From Enterococcus sp. 5H (GTDB taxonomy: Bacteria > Bacillota > Bacilli > Lactobacillales > Enterococcaceae), in the NCBI RefSeq assembly GCF_028128615.1, contig NZ_AMDP01000005.1, positions 54,375-118,374 on the forward strand: a stretch of 64,000 nucleotides of DNA, written 5' to 3'. How positions within the stretch are numbered: position 1 is the first letter of the stretch; every line of letters begins with the position of its first letter. A program made the position numbers and the translations under genes. The notes under the pieces are model-generated. The model did no database searches and was not told the origin of the DNA. It saw only the letters and a program-made list of their open reading frames with translations. Positions 59,971 through 64,000 of the stretch are shown here, piece after piece.

Positions 59971-61275
59971 ATGGTGAGTTTTAAAAAAATACTAGGCGGG
60001 TCAATTCTAGCTTTAGGATTAGCTTTTTGCATTGGTCAGTCTGCCGATGCTGCTCAAGTTTTAACTGAAAATACAGATTTAAAAGGAGCCGCCGCAACGA
60101 TCTCAACAAAAAATGATGGTACAAATGTATTGACTACAAAAAAAGGCGAGTATGTCTTAAATGAAGATGCTAAAATCTATAGCTCATTATCAATCATTAT
60201 TACTCTTAACAACACAAAACCTGTAAATATTAATTCAATCAATACTAAACATACATTAGATTTAAGAGGCAACGGAGAAATGGTTGTTAACACTACAGAC
60301 GACGTAGCAATCAATGTTGGAACTCATTTCCGAGCATTCAAAACAACAAAATACGGTAAAGGTAAAGTTACTGCTTCGGCTTCAAGAATTGGTTTAAATG
60401 TTAAAAACGAAATCCAAATGGAAGGTGGTTCTGTTGAAGCCTCTGGATCAGAATATGGAATTTACTGTGATAATGATATCAAACCCTACTATGATGCGGT
60501 TCTTAAAGGTGTAAGTAGTGATGGAATCGGTATCTATGCCTACCGTGATATTTATGCATGGAAAGGTGCTACAGTTATAGGCGAAGGTCAAATGTCTGGT
60601 GCTCGTTCAGTCATTGCCCACATTCAGGCTGAAGATGCTGGAAGTTCAATCACTGGTATCTCTCATGATATTAATAGTGCTCTCTCTGCTTTACATGCAG
60701 ACAAGCAAATGTTGCGCGCCTATAACGGTGCAGTCGTTCGTGAAGAATATGTAAAACCCGACTTTAAAATTTCTGATGAAGATCCATTGATCTTAACGAA
60801 AAAGTATTCAACAGTTGCTCGTAATATGACAAATATGGCTAATTACAATTGGTCTTCAACACCAGAAAGTGTCTATTTATCAAATAACGGATTACTAGGT
60901 GATGTGACTAAACCATTTAAAGATGGAACAGTTGTTGGTACTCGCACAAACCCGGCAATCACTGTTGGAAAAAACGAAGTTACTCAATTGAAGAAAAATG
61001 GTATACATGAAGTTGTCTTCTCAGGAACTTCTACGAATTATATTGTACCTATAATTACTAAACACTACGTTGATAGTAACTTAAACGGTAACTACGAATT
61101 ATATAAAGAAGAAATTCATTATGTTGAAGCTGGTTCTCTAGTAAAAGTAGATGATTTCCAACTTGATTTTTCTTGGACTGAAAGTCTTTACGAAGGTGCT
61201 GATAAAACTGATTTTATCGCAGTAAAAGCTGATACTCCGTTAGAGATTAACTATAAATACACTATTGAATTTTAA
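59971..61275 (+). CDS. Secreted adhesin-like protein (pectate-lyase-like beta-helix repeats)
   Basis: A 434-aa protein with a signal peptide (ending SADA) and a right-handed beta-helix pattern in the first two thirds (LDLRGNGEMVVNTTDDVAIN; GKGKVTASASRIGLNVKNEI; VEASGSEYGIYCDNDIK). The C-terminal third (TKHYVDSNLNGNYELYKEE, PLEINYKYTIEF) has a MucBP-like flavour. No LPXTG, WxL, LysM or GW anchor is visible, so secretion or weak attachment is likely. Start ATG 59971 has AAAGGA at 8 nt; the ATG at 59962 overlaps the ribosome binding site. Function inferred as adhesion. Confidence 0.72.
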   Translation: MVSFKKILGGSILALGLAFCIGQSADAAQVLTENTDLKGAAATISTKNDGTNVLTTKKGEYVLNEDAKIYSSLSIIITLNNTKPVNINSINTKHTLDLRGNGEMVVNTTDDVAINVGTHFRAFKTTKYGKGKVTASASRIGLNVKNEIQMEGGSVEASGSEYGIYCDNDIKPYYDAVLKGVSSDGIGIYAYRDIYAWKGATVIGEGQMSGARSVIAHIQAEDAGSSITGISHDINSALSALHADKQMLRAYNGAVVREEYVKPDFKISDEDPLILTKKYSTVARNMTNMANYNWSSTPESVYLSNNGLLGDVTKPFKDGTVVGTRTNPAITVGKNEVTQLKKNGIHEVVFSGTSTNYIVPIITKHYVDSNLNGNYELYKEEIHYVEAGSLVKVDDFQLDFSWTESLYEGADKTDFIAVKADTPLEINYKYTIEF

Positions 61276-61285
61276 TTAATAACAT

Positions 61286-61340
61286 AAAAAAGCCAGAAGG
61301 TATAAAACGACTACGATGTTTTATACCTTCTGGTTTTATT
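61286..61340. terminator. Bidirectional terminator adhesin-like gene / ruvB
   Basis: A 16-bp stem CCAGAAGGTATAAAAC / GTTTTATACCTTCTGG, flanked by A and T runs. Confidence 0.9.
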
Positions 61341-61349
61341 CTTATTTCA

Positions 61350-62360
61350 TTATTCTTGATAAAACGATTCATAACCAAAATGTTCATACGCTAAAGCTGT
61401 AGCGATTCGTCCTCTTGGCGTTCGTTTGATAAAGCCTTTTTGAATCAAGTATGGTTCATACATATCTTCAACTGTCTCTGTTTCTTCGCTAATATTTACC
61501 GACAAAGTGCTTAGTCCAACTGGACCGCCCCCATATAATTCGATCATGGTTTTCAATAATTTTTGATCTACATAATCAAGTCCTTGGTGATCGACTTGTA
61601 ATAAAGTTAATGCTTGATCGGCAATTCCACGATTAATTATACCGTCTGACTGAACTTGGGCAAAATCACGAACACGTTTTAATAAACGATTCGCAATCCG
61701 CGGTGTGCCTCTAGAACGACGAGCAATTTCGTAAGCTCCTTCTTCAACAATTTCTGTTTGAAAAATATCTGCCGATCGCAACACAATTTCTTTCAAATCT
61801 TGAGTTTCATAATATTCCATATGAGAAATAATCCCAAATCGATCTCTAAGCGGCGCAGACAGCATTCCCGCTCTAGTTGTAGCACCAATTAGTGTGAATG
61901 GCGGTAATGGAAAATGAACAGGGTGAGCCGTTGTCCCTTGTCCTACCATTATATCCACATAAAAATCTTCCATTGCTGAATATAGCATTTCTTCCACCAC
62001 TCGAGGTAAACGATGAATCTCATCAATAAATAAAACATCACCGGGTTCTAATTCATTTAAAATCGCAACTAGATCACCGGCTCGTTCGATTGCTGGTCCG
62101 CTGGTTGTACGAATATTTACATGCATTTCATTTGCGATCACCATCGCCATAGTGGTTTTCCCTAAACCTGGAGGGCCATACAAAAGAGTATGATCTAGCG
62201 CCTCTTCACGATTGCGGGCAGCTTCAATATAAATTGTCAGCTCCTGTTTGACTTTATCTTGACCGATGTATTGTTCAAGAAATTGCGGACGTAACGATTT
62301 CTCCAGTGACTCTTCTCCATCACTGCTTTGAGCCGAAAGTAGTCTTTCATCTTCAGACAT
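61350..62360 (-). CDS. ruvB: Holliday junction branch migration helicase RuvB
   Basis: A 336-aa AAA+ motor of the RuvAB complex. It has Walker [12 protein letters not shown], Walker B FIDEIHR, the sensor/arginine-finger region ([18 protein letters not shown]) and a C-terminal winged helix ([17 protein letters not shown]). It follows ruvA by 12 nt. Standard length and content. Confidence 0.98.
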   Translation of the reverse strand: MSEDERLLSAQSSDGEESLEKSLRPQFLEQYIGQDKVKQELTIYIEAARNREEALDHTLLYGPPGLGKTTMAMVIANEMHVNIRTTSGPAIERAGDLVAILNELEPGDVLFIDEIHRLPRVVEEMLYSAMEDFYVDIMVGQGTTAHPVHFPLPPFTLIGATTRAGMLSAPLRDRFGIISHMEYYETQDLKEIVLRSADIFQTEIVEEGAYEIARRSRGTPRIANRLLKRVRDFAQVQSDGIINRGIADQALTLLQVDHQGLDYVDQKLLKTMIELYGGGPVGLSTLSVNISEETETVEDMYEPYLIQKGFIKRTPRGRIATALAYEHFGYESFYQE

Positions 62361-62372
62361 AGCAATTCCTCC

Positions 62373-62984
62373 TTAGCGTTTCATCATAAATTTCAAGGCA
62401 TTACGTAGATATTCATCCGTTGGTTGTGCGCCTAATTCTTCGAGTTTTGGCGTAATTCGTTTGATTTCTTTTTCACTGTAGCCTAATGCACCTAAAGCTT
62501 CAAGCGCTTCTGACAATGGTTGATTGTTAGATTGTGTTTGGGTTGATTTTGCCATCGCTTCAACCGCTGCATCTGAGGTTTCTAATTCGCCTAGTTTCCC
62601 TTTTAGATCCAGGATCATTTGTTGAGCAGTTTTTTTACCCACACCAGGGAATTTAGTTAAATACGCAGCATCTTCACTTTCAATTGCATGAATTAAACCA
62701 CCATGATCGTCGGATGCCATAATTGCTAAGCCACTTTTTGGACCGATCCCTGAAACACTGATTAATTTCAAGAAGAGCTGCTTTTCATCTAAATCTGTAA
62801 AACCGTATAGTAAATGAGCATCTTCCCGAACTACTTGATGAAGATAGATTTTAACTTCTTGATCTGTTTTCCCAGAATATCGATAAGGATTTCCCACAGA
62901 GACTTGATAACCGATGCCGTTTGTTTCTACTACAATATAATAAGGGCTGATAAACGTGACTTTACCAATAATATACTCGTACAT
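62373..62984 (-). CDS. ruvA: Holliday junction DNA-binding protein RuvA
   Basis: A 203-aa protein that targets RuvB to Holliday junctions. The N-terminal OB-fold ([20 protein letters not shown]) is followed by two helix-hairpin-helix motifs ([27 protein letters not shown]) and domain III. Start ATG 62984 with AAAGGTGA; the reading to 63014 has no ribosome binding site. First gene of ruvAB. Confidence 0.97.
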   Translation of the reverse strand: MYEYIIGKVTFISPYYIVVETNGIGYQVSVGNPYRYSGKTDQEVKIYLHQVVREDAHLLYGFTDLDEKQLFLKLISVSGIGPKSGLAIMASDDHGGLIHAIESEDAAYLTKFPGVGKKTAQQMILDLKGKLGELETSDAAVEAMAKSTQTQSNNQPLSEALEALGALGYSEKEIKRITPKLEELGAQPTDEYLRNALKFMMKR

Positions 62985-63170
62985 AATTTCACCTTTCTGA
63001 CTAAGGCAGGACAAACATTCTTCTTGCCTTTTATGCGTTTGATACGCACATACGTTTCTATTTTAGCACAGATTCGGTAAAATCAATAGCTGGAAATAGT
63101 GAATAACACTCCCATTTGTTTTTATCTAAAATCTAGTTGTATAAAAACAGCTAAGGCTGAATATAATCTG

Positions 63171-63219
63171 TACCGACCCCCAAAAGTTAGACCAAAAATC
63201 TAACTAATGGAGGTCGGTA
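63171..63219 (+). promoter_or_regulatory. Terminal stem-loops of the IS masking the transposase ribosome binding site
   Basis: TACCGACC (63171-63178) pairs with GGTCGGTA (63212-63219), and GTTAGA (63186-63191) with TCTAAC (63199-63204) inside. The GGAGG used by orfA is within this fold, as in IS elements that stop readthrough transcripts from being translated. Confidence 0.6.
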
Positions 63220-63224
63220 TTTTT

Positions 63225-63794
63225 ATGGCAAAATATAGTTTTGAATTCAAACTGAAAATCGTTCAAGAATATCTTGAAGGAAAAGGAGGACTATCGTATT
63301 TATCGAAGAAATATAGAGTGAAATCAAAAAAGCAGGTGGAAGATTGGCTCAATGCTTATCACGAGTTCGGTGAAGAAGGGCTTCTGCGAAAACGCCAAAA
63401 CCAAAGTTACCCTGTTCAATTCAAGATGGATGCGATAGAGTTATATCAAACAACTGAGCTGTCCTATCGTGAAGTGGCGAATCATCTAGGGATAAATAAT
63501 CCTGCATTAATCACCAACTGGATGAGAATCTTTCGTGCAGAAGGAATAGATGGGCTCTCAAAGACGAAAGGAGGTCCATCCATTTTGACTAAGAAAAAAG
63601 AAGAGAAGAAAACAAAGAAAGAAACACCTAAAGAACGCGATCGTATTAAGGAATTAGAAAAGCAAGTGCGTGCCCTTCAGATTGAAAATGCCTTTTTAAA
63701 AGAATTGAGGAAGCTGCGAAAACAGGAAGCCCAACAAAGACGAAAGAATCAATCGCACGAATCATCGACAGCCTCCGAGGATCCTTCAAACTAG
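63225..63794 (+). CDS. IS3-family transposase OrfA
   Basis: A 189-aa protein with two helix-turn-helix domains (FELKIVQEYLEGKGG... and FKMDAIELYQTTELSYREVANHLGINNPALITNWMRIF) and a C-terminal leucine-zipper-like coil (RIKELEKQVRALQIENAFLKEL), the typical OrfA build. Start ATG 63225. orfB continues in the -1 frame; no good orfB start exists, so production of the OrfAB fusion by programmed -1 frameshifting near the coil end is expected. Confidence 0.9.
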   Translation: MAKYSFEFKLKIVQEYLEGKGGLSYLSKKYRVKSKKQVEDWLNAYHEFGEEGLLRKRQNQSYPVQFKMDAIELYQTTELSYREVANHLGINNPALITNWMRIFRAEGIDGLSKTKGGPSILTKKKEEKKTKKETPKERDRIKELEKQVRALQIENAFLKELRKLRKQEAQQRRKNQSHESSTASEDPSN

Positions 63795-64000
63795 TTGAGC
63801 TTCTTGAAACCTTGAAATTTCCTAAATCAACCTTTATGTATTGGCAAAAACGCTTTGATCGAGAAAATCCAGATCAAGAAATCGAAGAGGAAATGCTTAA
63901 AATAAGAAGACATCATAAGGATTATGGCTGTTTGCGTATGACAAAGGAGTTGGGAAATCGTGGGTTCCATGTAAATAAGAAGAAGGTTCAACGTTTGATT
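63743..64000 (+). CDS. IS3-family transposase OrfB (N-terminal part, truncated by the window)
   Basis: A frame in -1 relative to orfA encodes KESIARIIDSLRGSFKLVEL, then FPKSTFMYWQKRFD and the start of the rve-type catalytic region (EEMLKIRRHHKDYGCLRMTKEL). The DDE residues lie beyond the edge. The exact left boundary is arbitrary because translation comes from frameshifting. Confidence 0.85.

Larger units (their letters stand above)
63169..64000 (+). mobile_element. IS3-family (IS150-group) insertion sequence, left part
   Basis: The left end begins TGTACCGACCCCCAAAAGTTAG, a terminal repeat typical of the IS150 group (TG...). Two overlapping frames, orfA and orfB, follow. The right end is outside the window, so neither the target duplication nor completeness can be judged. 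The insertion lies just upstream of ruvA. Confidence 0.88.

Overview
The window looks like a chromosomal segment of an Enterococcus-type Firmicute. The DNA is AT-rich with strong GGAGG ribosome binding sites. MurE carries a lysine-type substrate motif, and there are WxL/DUF916/LPXTG surface-protein genes, two chitin-active LPMOs, a maltose-phosphorylase/PTS locus of the E. faecalis type, oleate hydratase and a class A sortase. The genus is inferred from gene content only. No tRNA, rRNA or CRISPR array was seen.

Layout. 0-9 kb: ABC ATPase (partial, with a TetR-type operator), rsuA, murJ-like flippase, murE, AEC transporter, small membrane protein, copA. 9.7-12.2 kb: secreted LPMO and a tandem pair of ParB-fold proteins. 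12.4-20 kb: maltose locus malR-pgmB-malP divergent from malT-mapP, with operators lying on the promoters. 21-33.7 kb: an accessory surface-protein region. It holds two paralogous Ig-like secreted proteins on either side of a leftward WxL operon (small protein, winged-helix regulator, WxL/MucBP protein, small LPXTG protein, two WxL proteins, DUF916/DUF3324 protein, membrane protein), a tyrosine recombinase, and an ECF sigma/anti-sigma pair. 33.7-34.8 kb appears gene-free. 34.8-43.8 kb: maltodextrin ABC importer (no ATPase) divergent from three GH13 enzymes. 43.8-50.3 kb: GyrI-like protein, multidomain LPMO, Mga-type regulator, RpiR and LysR regulators, DUF4865 protein. 50.3-63 kb: tag, LPXTG remnant, nagB-like gene, C39-like peptidase, sortase A, low-molecular-weight phosphatase, ohyA with a TetR regulator, secreted adhesin-like protein, ruvAB. 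63.17 kb to the end: left part of an IS3-family element.

Main discovery candidate. The tyrosine recombinase gene (29468-30568) is bracketed by perfect 28-bp INVERTED repeats (29360-29387 and 30817-30844). Each looks like a recombinase core site: inverted arms around an asymmetric centre. The enclosed 1429-bp segment carries a near-consensus sigma-A promoter (30747-30775) that in this assembly points right, away from the WxL operon and into a gene-free stretch with hairpins. Inverting the segment would aim this promoter at the small-protein/regulator/WxL operon starting at 29284, where I see no good promoter now. This reads as a self-contained invertible ON/OFF switch for a cell-wall surface operon, captured here in the apparent OFF orientation.

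Cooperation. Maltose enters through MalT as maltose-6'-phosphate, MapP dephosphorylates it, MalP phosphorolyses it, and PgmB isomerises the beta-glucose-1-phosphate. Longer dextrins enter through the ABC system and are trimmed by the GH13 enzymes. MalR-like operators of one sequence type occur at all four mal/dextrin promoters. Sortase A at 55.6 kb could anchor the LPXTG protein of the WxL operon.
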